Part shown: positions 31,943 to 41,291 of the stretch, piece by piece
Layout: the number at the start of each line of letters is the position of its first letter
Position numbering within the stretch: position 1 is the first letter of the stretch
The notes under the pieces: generated by a model
Database searches by the model: none
Told to the model about the DNA's origin: nothing
The model's input: the letters and a program-made list of their open reading frames with translations, nothing else
From: Petrolisthes cinctipes
Lineage: Eukaryota; Arthropoda; Malacostraca; Decapoda; Porcellanidae
Direction: 5' to 3'
NCBI GenBank assembly: GCA_033782935.1
Contig: JAWQEG010001368.1
Coordinates: forward strand, 496,001-560,000
DNA length: 64,000 bases
Made by a program: the position numbers and the translations under genes

Positions 31943-32687
31943 ATATCATTGGTTTAGTGTTTTTGGCCCCAGGAGCCAAGAGCTACTACCTACCGGGCAG
32001 ATGAGAGGACCGAGCGCTGGTCGCCGTGGGCGGGGTGCCTCTTCCCCCACTTGGCCACTCGTTTAAAAAAGCAGCCCCAATGGCTCGAAAGTTTGCCCAC
32101 GATGGTGCTGAGACCCCCTTCCCCAACATCTCCCGGCCCAGACACCCAACCATCCAACATAGGACGGCCCCTAGAGGGCAGTCCCTCCGGAGGGCAGCGC
32201 TGTTGGCCCGTACTGGCAGCCTAATGCATGGGAACCATTTAGTAGCATGGGAAGCCCTCTCTCCCCGAAATCGGGGCAGAGCAGGGGCCGGAGCCCCCTC
32301 TAGTCTAGCTCGCCAGGTCTTAGAGACACGCAAGCCCCCCCACCACGTCAAGGCGGTTCCCATTGGGGGGGCACACACACAAGGGAGGCAAAAGGAAGGG
32401 GTATGTACAAATTATGAATAAATGTAAAAATAGTAAACAGACGTAAAAATAATAATAAAAAAAAAATGGATAATGATTCAGAAGCACATTACTATGCAGA
32501 GGGACAAACAGACACATAAAATACAGATGAAGAAAGAGTAGGCTAAGGGGGGGAGGGGGGAGATTCAAGTGAAGGACTGCTAATCTACTGCCCTGGGTCC
32601 TGGGTAATCCCATTCTGACAGACCAGATGTGGCAGCGCTGCTTGGGGCGGCTGCCCCACCTACACCCGCCAGTTTCCTTGTGGTTGA
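31943..32687. other. LINE 5' UTR and right TIR of the 16 kb insert
   Basis: No gene is present. A G-run (about 32337-32370), A-runs (about 32450-32470) and the inverted end at 32612-32687 lie here. The junction between LINE 5' end and the TIR element is near 32570-32610 but cannot be fixed by eye. Confidence 0.5.
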
Positions 32688-32693
32688 CTATAG

Positions 32694-33650
32694 GTCGTCC
32701 AGATAAGCTGCTGTACCTTCAAGGTCTTGAATGATGAAGTTGATCATTCTCTGGAATGTTGCCGGGGCATTAGAGAGACCAAAACTAAGCACCTTATATT
32801 GATACACTCCGAAGGGTGTGACAAATGCGGACACTTTCTTAGCACGTGGGGTGAGAGGGATTTGATAATATCCTTTCAAGAGGTCTATTGTAGTTATAAA
32901 TGGTGATTGTCCTATCTCATCTATAATATCATCAATTAATGGGAGAGGGTAGGAGTCCTGAACAGTGACCTGGTTTACTTTACGGTAGTCAGTGCAAAAT
33001 CTAAAAGAGACATCAGGTTTTGGTATTAGCAAGCAGAGTGAAGCCCAAGGTGACATACGTGGTTCTGCTAAATCTGTATCTAGTAAATATTGTACCTCCT
33101 TTTTCATTATTACCCTTTTCTCTATATTAATTTTATAGGCCGCCTGTTTGATAGGTCTGGCTCCAGGTAACAACTGGATGTCGTGATGGATGAGGCGACA
33201 TGACCCAGGAAGATCAGTCGTGAGTTTAGGAAATTCTGATAGAAGGGAAGATATATCTTCATATTGAGAAGTAGTTAAGGTGGATAAATATTCATCCATC
33301 TTAGTCATCCATTGAGAATTTACAGGGTTTGTTGAAATAGATGGCAGGTCATCATAATTCAAATCTGTCTCTTGTTCAGCCTCCCGTCTCTCTACACTAA
33401 GGACAGCCACTATTTTCTGGTCCTCCTCCTCCAACAACCTGGAAAAATATGGTTTTATAAGATTTACATGGACCATCTGAGTATCCTTCTTCCTGTCAGG
33501 TGTGTTTATTACATAGTTCACCTTACCCAATTTTCTTTCTACTTTGTAAGGACCTATGTATTTTGACTTGAGAGGTGATCCTGGTATGGGAAGGAACAAC
33601 AGAACTTTGTCTCCTGGTTTGAAAGAGCGATGAACAGCTTTAGTTTGTTG
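32694..33650 (-). pseudogene. GmR1-like Gypsy: integrase C-terminus and N-terminal RT
   Basis: An in-frame TAA at 33651 interrupts the polyprotein. Past it the frame reads through HRSFKPGDKVLLF, GPYKVERKLGKVNYVIN and MVHVNLIKPYF, the GPY/F module of integrase. It then continues without break into RT: SPWASLCLLIPKPD, FRFCTDYRKVNQVT, TTIDLLKGYYQIPLT, FGLSNAPATFQRMIN and AYLDD. The TIR insert begins here. One continuous frame linking integrase tail to RT is direct evidence of integrase-before-RT order. Confidence 0.92.
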
Positions 33651-34600
33651 TTAAACCATTTTGTTTTGAGCCTTGAGAAGGTGTTTAGCAGCAAAGGTTC
33701 CGGCATTAGATAATTTAGATCTTAAGTTCTCAATATATGTCTCCACAGAAATTGAACAAGGGGCAGAGTCAAACCACTGATCTTTAATTACTTTCAAGGG
33801 GCCTCTAATTTGTCTGCCGTACAAAAGCTCGAAGGGGGAATAACCAAGTGATTCTTGAGGACATTCTCTTAAAACAAAAAGCAAGAAATCCAACTGTTCA
33901 TCCCATTCCAGTTCATACTCTGAATAGAACTTACGAAGTACTGATTTTAAAGTTTGATGGAATCGTTCCAAGCATCCTTGTGACTGAGGATGGTAAGCAG
34001 TCGAGGTCACATGGGTCACTCCTAGTTCCTTCGTCACCTCTTGACATATAGTGCTGGTAATATTACTACCTTGATCTGTTTGTATTATTTTGGGGATGCC
34101 AACTGAGGTAAAGAAATGAAGGATAGGTTTAAGAATAGATTTAGATGTAATATTCTTGAGAGGAAAAGCCTCTGGATACCGAGTAGTAACATTCATTACT
34201 GTTACAAAATACTGGTTACTTTTTTTAGTTTTGGGTAGAGGACCCACACAATCCAACACTATCTTTTCAAACGGCTCAGAGGTTACAGGGATAGGATTTA
34301 ATGGGGCTGGTGGAATGGTTTCATTAGCTTTTCCAACTGTTTGACATGTATGACAGTGTTTTATGTATGACTTGACATCTGTTTTCATTCCTGGCCAATA
34401 GAAATGGTTAGCAATTTTCTGTAAGTTTTTAGTATTCCTAAGTGACCAGCAAGTCCATCATGAGCCAATTGTACCAATGAAGTCCGAACTGACTGTGGCA
34501 CTACAATTTGGTGGTATTCTGACCAGGTATCAAGGGGTTTCAACTCCGGGGGTCTGTATGCTCTCATTAAGATATCCTCCCGATAGTAAAAGCAAGGCAA
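33651..34600 (-). pseudogene. GmR1-like Gypsy: zinc-binding and integrase core
   Basis: Two overlapping frames (34600-34385 and 34388-33651) give an H2C2 finger (HDGLAGHLGILKTYRK, CHTCQTVGK) and the integrase core. Acidic catalytic residues lie in VLDCVGPLPKTK, IQTDQGSNITS and SQGCLERFHQTLK. A one-base frame change separates finger from core near 34386. The frame ends at TAA 33651. Upstream it is cut from the protease by the SINE. Confidence 0.88.
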
Positions 34601-34601
34601 C

Positions 34602-35030
34602 TTTTTTTTTTTTTTCCTATACCTCAACCTCAGGACTGTAGGCTGTCAGTAGCCCGTGACTCTTGCGAGGCCCCGAGATTATTGGGTGTCGCACTAGATG
34701 AGACAGTGGAGCTTCGTGGTGATGTTGGTACCGAAGCTTCTCTTCTGTCCCACTAGATGACGACACCTTATTTATACATGTCACTATCAGGGGAGAGCAG
34801 CTACACCGTCACTCACAGCATCTTGGAATATGGTCTGGCATCTTCTATGTTGTGAGTTGACGACGATGTAGGGGGTATTTTCTTGACGTGTCGGAGTAGC
34901 TAGGGTATAGTTGACGAACAGCTGGACCCATCAGATCACCTCGAAAAAATCCCAGACGTTTTCTCGTGGACTCGAACCAGGGCCCTTGCCATTCGCAGTC
35001 CGTCACTCTATCCACTCAGCCACGCCTTCC
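34602..35030 (-). mobile_element. tRNA-derived SINE inserted between PR and IN
   Basis: On the minus strand the head carries a perfect RNA polymerase III A box (TGGCTGAGTGG, 35022-35012) and B box (GGTTCGAGTCC, 34978-34968) in tRNA-like spacing. A body of about 350 bp and an A14 tail (34615-34602) follow. It breaks the pol frame of the GmR1-like Gypsy. The 5' edge is within a few bases of 35030, and the target duplication is not clear. No second copy of this SINE is seen in the window. Confidence 0.85.
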
Positions 35031-35636
35031 CCCATTCTTATCCTCAAGAGCAGCTGGTCTGATGTTATTCAAAGTGGGATCAACCTGTTGAGCTTTGATT
35101 AACTCTTCACGTGTGAAGGATTGTTTATTAAGGCATTCTAAAGAAACTTTTAGATTGTGGGATGGAGTGGAGGAAATTTGTTTCGTTTTACTTTGAGATC
35201 GAGTTACTGCACAACAAGGGTACAAGGAAGAAGATTCTTCTAGGGAGCTATCAGGCAGGGGAGAGTCAAGGATTTTAAGGTTAGGGACGACTAGTTCTCC
35301 TGCTAAATCATTCCCGAGCAACATATGCACTCCTTGAACAGGCAAAGGGGAGTCTCTCAGAGCAACTTGGAAGGTGCCAGATAATACGGGACATTCAATA
35401 TATATGGTTGCTAAAGGATAAGAAGATTCAGTTGTAAGGTCACACACAATCACCTTTTCTCCAGTTAGAGCAGTACTGTATTCAGGTAAAGAGTCTTTAA
35501 AAAGAATGGTCTGAGCTGCTGCGGTATCCCTTAGTATGGTAATAGGGTGAGTGTCACTTGATTTAGTCAATGAGATTTTTCCCTGATACATGAATGGCTG
35601 AAAAATGTTGGGAAGTAAGGGAGTTTGAAGTTGCAA
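35016..35636 (-). pseudogene. GmR1-like Gypsy: aspartic protease region
   Basis: The frame includes ITILRDTAAAQTILF, corresponding to the retropepsin active-site strand with DTA in place of the usual DT/SG, then the LLGNDLAG second strand. The linker to integrase (REELIKAQQVDPTL) ends at the SINE. It overlaps the gag frame (35563-35636) in a different phase. Confidence 0.75.
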
Positions 35637-36859
35637 CAGGTTTGTTTGGTGTAATGGTAGAAACGTGAGGTTTGTGTCTAGTGGTATTATCTTGAGAAGT
35701 GTTAGAGTGTTTACAACTAGGGTGTCTACATTGTTGAATGGTGTGCCCTGGCTTTTTACAATAGTTACACGTAATTAGTGGAGGACCATAGGATACACTG
35801 GTATGACCTCGAGACTTCTCATTCCCAGTCACAAGGGGAGTATCGGAGGAGGGCCTAGTAGAGCGAGCCTGAGTCTCCACTCTTCCCAAGCTCCGCACCA
35901 GCAATGAATATGCGTCAGCTACCTCAGCTGAGCGTTCCAACTTTATTTCCCCTCGCTCTTCCACATGTTTTAATATACTGATGGACATTTTATTTTTTAC
36001 CTCTTCTAACACAACTATATTAATCAAAGGTAGTAGTTTCAGTAGAGTATAACCACTTTTTAAACAACCTAAGTTTCTCTGATGCAAACTCAACAAATGT
36101 TTGACTGGAAGGTTTAGTTAGGGACCTAAATTTCTGCCTATATGCTTCTGGGGTTATCTCATAAGCTCTTAAAATATTGTTTTTCACAGCTTCATAATCA
36201 TCAAATTGCTCCAAACTGTTGAACACCATCTGAGCTCATCCAGTTAGTTTAGGAAACAAGATTATTAACCACTGATCATTTGGCCACTCCTTTTTCCTGG
36301 CTAGGCTTTCAAAAGTACGAAAATATCCATCTACATCTCTTTCTTCAAAAGGGGGTAATAGGGAAGTAGCTTCTGCAGCATTGAATTTAGTTAGTCTGTC
36401 CTTCATTCTAAGTTCTATATCTTCTCTTACTTTTAACTCCTCAATTTCAATTTCTTTAAGTCTAATTTCCTTGTCGTGTGCAAGTTCCATTTCTTTCATT
36501 TTTAGTTCGAATTCAAATTTTAATCTTCCAAGAGCTAATGGATCTGCTTCGGTTAACACACTATGTCTAGTACCTTCAGGTAAAGGTTGAGCTACTCTAG
36601 ATCGCGTCTTGGGAGAGTCAGGATTATGAACGCCATGACTCATAGGAGTCAACACCTCAATTGCAACACCGGGGAGTATGTCTCCCTCTACCAACTGTTC
36701 CACTACTACATTCTTTAGTACTTCCTTAGTCATTTAAGCAGAAAAAGGAATATCATATGCCTTGGCAAGGTTTTTTCAATCAGATTTTAATAGGTCGGAA
36801 AGGTCTTCATATCGTGGATTACGTTGAAATTTCTCTACATCAAAAGGAAGGGTAGCCAT
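35563..36859 (-). pseudogene. GmR1-like Gypsy gag, broken
   Basis: The frame starts at MATLPFDVEKF (36859) and meets a TGA after about 27 codons, a TAA at about 36734, a TGA at 36236 and a frame change near 36050. In order it holds a charged coiled coil (KEMELAHDKEIRLKEIEIEE), a capsid-like helical region (YEAVKNNILRAYEITPEAYR, EEVKNKMSISILKHVEER) and one zinc knuckle (CNYCKKPGHTIQQC). The arrangement matches SCAN-like capsids of gypsy elements. The leader 36860-37484 has no ORF. Confidence 0.82.
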
Positions 36860-37484
36860 GATAAATAAAGTAATGTATAACACCACGAGTGAAACTAACA
36901 CAAAATCACACAAGTTAGAGGTCAACTATTATGGCAAAATAAATTATCATTGAACATCAAAAGGAATAAATTAGAGGCAGTGATAAGTGAATCAGGGTTA
37001 CTGAGGAACACTTATATGAGCGAGTTATTCAGGATTATAGCAAGACAGGAGAATTTATGAACTTACTCTAAACTTTTCTGAGCTTGATCACTTGAAGAAG
37101 AATAAGATTGATAAAAGAGACTTGAGGAGAGTAAAGTTCCTGATTCTTGAAAAAGAAATAGATACTTGAAAGGTCTCGCTAATAAAAGATAATCCCGAGA
37201 TAAATGCTTGAATGAGATGAGCACATAAGAGGAAATTAATAATTTTAATCGTACGGCATGATTCAGGGATCCGGTTAGATACAAAACTATAATTATGATA
37301 GACCTATAGTATGACTGCCTATGCCTATAGGACCATATGACACTCCAATAAAATATAGAAAAGAGGAAACAACCAGCACAAGAAATAATTCCTATGAACA
37401 AAAATAAATACATGTAAATAGCTAAAGTTGTGGTAGGAATTTAACTTACACTAGATATTATATAACAAAATTACCCTGGAATAT

Positions 37485-37500
37485 CCTGGCGAGGTCGCCA
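37485..37500 (-). other. primer-binding site of the GmR1-like Gypsy
   Basis: TGGCGACCTCGCCAGG lies two bases inside the 5' LTR on the minus strand. It starts with TGG, as expected for pairing with the CCA end of a tRNA. The tRNA species was not determined. Confidence 0.6.
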
Positions 37501-37501
37501 C

Positions 37502-37698
37502 TTATCACGCTTAGGTCTAGATATAATTAAGTCTTAGAGCCCAGATGACTTCCACATGATAAAACTTAAGAGTAGGTTCGGATTTATACTTGTAAATGAA
37601 GGGCTGAATAACAGTTTAATTATATATAAAAGCAAACTATATACAGAAGTTACAGACATTGGACAACATAATAATGTTATCACAAGATTCACATTTAA
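37502..37698 (-). mobile_element. 5' LTR of the GmR1-like Gypsy, inner part
   Basis: It matches 15269-15465 almost base for base up to CACATTTAA, where piggyBac DNA begins. The remainder of the LTR resumes at 47224. Confidence 0.9.
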
Positions 37699-37799
37699 CC
37701 CATTGGGTGCGATCAGCCACAATTCAGGCCTTAGTGAGGTAGTGCGGCAAGCCAAAATACAGCCAGCTACCTGCTGACCCAGTTGAGTTAATTAAGGTC

Positions 37800-38348
37800 A
37801 TGGCGATATCCGTCAACCCCTTCCATATGTCAAATTTTCATCAACTTAGTGTTTTAGTCAGTCACCCCACAGACACCATGGAAGGAGGAAGTAGTGATCT
37901 ATTGGACTCTAGCCAGCCACTCACAGGGAGAATAATTAGCAGAAGACGGATGCCAAAGTCACTTCAGAGGCCCTCCCTTACTTACTCCAGCAGTAGTGAG
38001 ACAGAAGATGAGGTCATCCCTACAGTAAGAAAGAAAATAAAGGGAGATCCACAGAAAATGCGTACACCTGTTGCACGTTCCCTATCCTCGAGATTTTATC
38101 AGCAGCTTCACCCCTCCTCCTCCTCTACCACCATTACTCTCCCTAAGCAATCCACAAGCACACAAGGACAGCTGGCGTATGAAGAAAGGGATGCCCAGCT
38201 TGACTCCCCAGTAACACCAAGACATACGAATGGGAATAAAAGAGGCCACTCAACTACCATTCTTTCATCATCCATCACCACCACTGAATCTGTGCCCACT
38301 CTGATTGTTCCAGGTCCGAGTACTTCTCGTCATTCATCCACACCATGA
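37800..38348 (+). pseudogene. detached N-terminal region of piggyBac-2 transposase
   Basis: This open frame of 182 codons is rich in serine and threonine with basic patches (SRRRMPKSL, VRKKIKGD). It is in the same phase as the transposase ORF that begins 55 bp later. TGA (38346-38348) and a TAA shortly after separate them. Low-complexity N-termini of this kind precede the catalytic domain in the piggyBac-1 protein too, so this is probably the same gene cut by two nonsense changes. A spliced intron is the alternative. Confidence 0.6.
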
Positions 38349-38402
38349 TCACATCCACGTCAGCGTAACCTAACACCATAAAAAATTATACCGCTTTTGT
38401 TT

Positions 38403-40196
38403 ATGGAGGATGGTGGGAGTGATTCTAGTGGGAGTGAATCTGACGTCATTGGCAGTGACGAAGTGTGGTTAGGTAACAATGCACTTAGTTCTAGCAGTGA
38501 CGAGGACGAAGGAAATGAGAACGACGGAACACCTGTAAATCTGCGTGAAGTGTTTTCTTTTGACTGGTCAGAGGGGTCAGACTTTGTACCAGACCAGCAC
38601 GATTTTCGGCCAAACAGGAGTGGTACAACAAGGGACTGGCCTTGCAACGACGAGGCAAGAGAGAGTGCCTTCTTTCGTGCCTTCATCGATGAGGAAGTGA
38701 TGTCCTATATAGCTGAGAAAACGAACAGATACAATAGTTGGGTGTCTCAGCATATGGATTTCATTTCCCCTTTTTCGAGAATACGAAATTGGGAAGCTAC
38801 AACTGTCAGGGAGCTGTTTGTGTTTCTGGCATTGATGTTGATTATGCCTCTTTGCAAAAAACACGTTCTCCAGCATTACTGGCGCAACGATGCCCTCATC
38901 AGCACACCTTTGTTTAGCAAGTATATGCCTCGTGATAGATTTTTATTATTGTTGAGTTTTCTTCACTTCTCAGACAATGAAAATCCTAACAAAGAAGACC
39001 GTATCTGGAAAGTGAGAGGTATATTTTCGATGATCCTTTCAAGGTTCAAGAAATATTTCTATCCATTTCAAAAGCTGGTCATAGATGAGTCACTTATGCT
39101 ATACAAAGGTCGGCTAGTTTTCAAACAATATATACCCTCTAAAAGACATCGCTTCGGCTTGAAACTATTTGTTTTATGTGAATGTGATACAGGATTTGTG
39201 CTTGACATGATTGTTTACACCGGCACAAATATAGATATACCAGTGGTGCACAAGAAAGACCCTATAGGTATGTCTGGTGCTATCGTCAAGAAAATGATGG
39301 CAGACTACCTGGGCAGGGGTCATATATTGTACACCGACAACTGGTATACAAGCCCTGCTCTGTGCCAATTCCTGCATGACAACAAAACGGGATCATGTGG
39401 AACTGTACGGGCGAATAGGAAATTCATGCCGAAATTCAATGGAAATAAAACTCGAGTTGAAAACCCTAGTTCTAGTGATACACCAGATTCTGAAGAGGAA
39501 GCTCGCCCCCACCACGAGAGAAGTAGGAAGCGACGCAAGACGGAACTGTTCATCCAAAGTGAAAAGTCTGGCAAGATTGGCGCATACAAGTGGAACGATA
39601 GGCAGCCAGTCCACCTCCTTTCCACCATTCACAAGGGTGAACTATTTCCAACCGGAAAGATTCACCACAGAACAAAAAAATCCATCATGAAGCCTGATGT
39701 TGTGGTAGATTATACTAAAAATATGCGCCTTGTAGACAAGTCTGACAGTCAGATAAGTGGCGTTGAGTGTTTGAGAAAGTCTGTCAAGTGGTACCACAAG
39801 TTCTTCTTCCACTTGATAGATATCACAATGCTCAATGCTTACAATCTCTGGCTTGTCAAAAAGAATATTGACCCCTCTAAGAAGCCAAAGCTACGCGAGT
39901 TTGTGTACAATGTTGCTTACCAGCTTTTGGAGGACTTTGGAGAACCTACTACCAACATCAAAGGTCGACGCCCTAACCCCATGCCAGATCGCATAATAGA
40001 CGCATATAGTCGCCATTATCCAGTACATACTGAGATGGCGAATGGAAAGAAGAAACCAAGAGACTGCTATGTGTGCAAGCACACAACCCGACGTCAAAAG
40101 AAACGCACTCGAGTAGTCATCATATGCAATGAGTGCAACATTGGACTATGTATAGTAGGTTGCTTCAGGGATTACCACACATTGAAGAATTTCTGA
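38403..40196 (+). CDS. piggyBac-2 transposase catalytic part (597 aa)
   Basis: The ORF from MEDGGSDSSG holds an acidic serine-rich lead (1-60), then the DDE_Tnp_1_7 domain. It carries all three catalytic aspartates: D228 (LVIDESLMLY), D312 (LYTDNWYTSP) and D445 (MRLVDKSDSQ). A basic insert (HERSRKRRKTELF) sits between the second and third. The C-terminal zinc finger is complete (CYVCKHTTRRQKKR, CNECNIGLCIVGC). It is related to piggyBac-1 (shared QYIPSKRHRFG, NKTGSCGT versus HQTGSCGT) but clearly diverged. It is uninterrupted as it stands, although the N-terminal region is separated by stops. Confidence 0.9.
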   Translation: MEDGGSDSSGSESDVIGSDEVWLGNNALSSSSDEDEGNENDGTPVNLREVFSFDWSEGSDFVPDQHDFRPNRSGTTRDWPCNDEARESAFFRAFIDEEVMSYIAEKTNRYNSWVSQHMDFISPFSRIRNWEATTVRELFVFLALMLIMPLCKKHVLQHYWRNDALISTPLFSKYMPRDRFLLLLSFLHFSDNENPNKEDRIWKVRGIFSMILSRFKKYFYPFQKLVIDESLMLYKGRLVFKQYIPSKRHRFGLKLFVLCECDTGFVLDMIVYTGTNIDIPVVHKKDPIGMSGAIVKKMMADYLGRGHILYTDNWYTSPALCQFLHDNKTGSCGTVRANRKFMPKFNGNKTRVENPSSSDTPDSEEEARPHHERSRKRRKTELFIQSEKSGKIGAYKWNDRQPVHLLSTIHKGELFPTGKIHHRTKKSIMKPDVVVDYTKNMRLVDKSDSQISGVECLRKSVKWYHKFFFHLIDITMLNAYNLWLVKKNIDPSKKPKLREFVYNVAYQLLEDFGEPTTNIKGRRPNPMPDRIIDAYSRHYPVHTEMANGKKKPRDCYVCKHTTRRQKKRTRVVIICNECNIGLCIVGCFRDYHTLKNF

Positions 40197-40580
40197 TCCA
40201 CCAGCGCTCTACGGTGACTTACTGAGAGAGAGAGAGAAACTTCATGCAATTGTTTGTTTACCTAAAATATTCAATATATATTATATGTATTATAATTTCT
40301 AAATATCAATAAAAATATATATAAAGTGTGTACCTTTTCACTATTGAATATCAGACCTCTGTTTGTGTGTGTGTGTGTAAAAATATAGTAACTCTTCCCC
40401 ACCCTCTCTCTCTCTGACGAGCCCCCTTCACCCCGTGCCCCTAGTAATCCTATTCCCCCTGGGGAGAGTGAGGACAATGAGGGAGGCTGTACTTTCTGGT
40501 CGTACATAAACATGGCTAGCTTCCACAGAGGATGGGTTTTCCTATGCATTATTTATTTTATTGGAGGGTTACTTTGTAAT

Positions 40581-41030
40581 AGGCTGAACAAAAAATTGAC
40601 TCATCTTTTCTCTTTTTGTCATATAATTAAAATAATAAATATGACTAGATTTGAATAGAGTACGTAACAATAACAGCTAGAGTCATTTGTACTGCTGACT
40701 TCAAGCTATTGGTTGATATCATTAAGTATGGTATATTTATAAATCTAGAAAGGGAAAGTGTTTGTTATCCATGGCAGTATCTCTATCAAAGATAATATTG
40801 AGAAATTATTTTCCATGAAAATTAATGAATAACAAACACTTTCCCTTTCAAGATTTATAAAATATACCATACTCATATCAACCAATAGCTTGAAGTCGGC
40901 AGTACAAATGACTCTTAGCTGTTATTGTTACGTACTCTATTCAAATCTAATATATAGTCATATTTATTTTTTTAATTATATGACTTGCAAGATGTAAAGA
41001 GTGAAGATGAGTAAATTTTTTGCTCACCCT
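40581..41030. repeat. palindromic (foldback) repeat
   Basis: The left arm (about 40581-40778) and right arm (about 40815-41030) are near-perfect inverted copies, from AGGCTGAACAAAAAATTGAC to its mirror. Shared inner sequences include CAACCAATAGCTTGAAGTC and ACGTACTCTATTCAAATC. The right arm recurs at 42582-42830 without the left arm. Confidence 0.85.
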
Positions 41031-41218
41031 TCGGGCTTCATATAACAGGTTACACTACATTATTACCTCTCATTCATCTGCGGTTATTGAGCCACTCCCT
41101 CTCGAGTGTGTGTGTGTGTGTGTGTGTGTTCGCCACACCCATAAGAACCTAATCTGATAATTGTCTCCCCCTCCCTTTCCTTTACCTCTTCCTCTCCCCT
41201 AGCCTTCCGTACTGTAAT

Positions 41219-41220
<2 letters not shown>

Positions 41221-41288
<68 letters not shown>
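41221..41288. repeat. (CT)n microsatellite
   Basis: There are about 34 uninterrupted CT dinucleotides. A (GT)n run lies at 41107-41128, and its duplicate at 42911-42932. Confidence 0.95.

Positions 41289-41291
<3 letters not shown>

Larger units (their letters stand above)
17164..32600 (-). mobile_element. I-type LINE (ORF1, EN-RT-RNase H) with nested insertions
   Basis: Minus strand: 5' UTR (to about 31943), ORF1 with zinc knuckles (31942-29915), ORF2 endonuclease (29940-29516), RT (26033-23541), RNase H (18268-17447), then a 3' UTR to about 17164. Two younger elements split ORF2: piggyBac at TTAA 29512/26034 and Gypsy-2 at the RT/RNase H junction. Without them the LINE is about 6.7 kb. RNase H in ORF2 plus a CCHC ORF1 places it with I/Nimb/LOA-type LINEs; the exact clade is not certain. 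The 5' boundary is approximate. Confidence 0.85.
16648..32687. mobile_element. 16 kb TIR-bounded insertion inside the Gypsy RT
   Basis: The left end TCAACCACTAGGAAACTGGC (16648-16724) and the right end (32612-32687, inverted) match over about 75 bp, including AAGCAG(T/C)GCTGCCACAT. CTATAG flanks both sides (16642-16647, 32688-32693), a candidate 6 bp duplication. After subtracting the nested LINE (itself carrying a Gypsy and a piggyBac) only a few hundred bases belong to this element, so it is probably a MITE that later received the LINE. No transposase of its own is seen. Superfamily is unknown. Confidence 0.7.

Noticed and set aside
16648..32687. Polinton/Maverick, because of about 16 kb size, TIRs and a possible 6 bp duplication
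   Set aside because: No DNA polymerase B, packaging ATPase, capsid or cysteine protease gene is present. The length is explained by a nested LINE, Gypsy and piggyBac.
34960..35030. tRNA gene
   Set aside because: The A and B boxes are perfect, but the segment continues into a 350 bp body with a poly-A tail and lacks a proper acceptor stem closure, so it is a SINE head.
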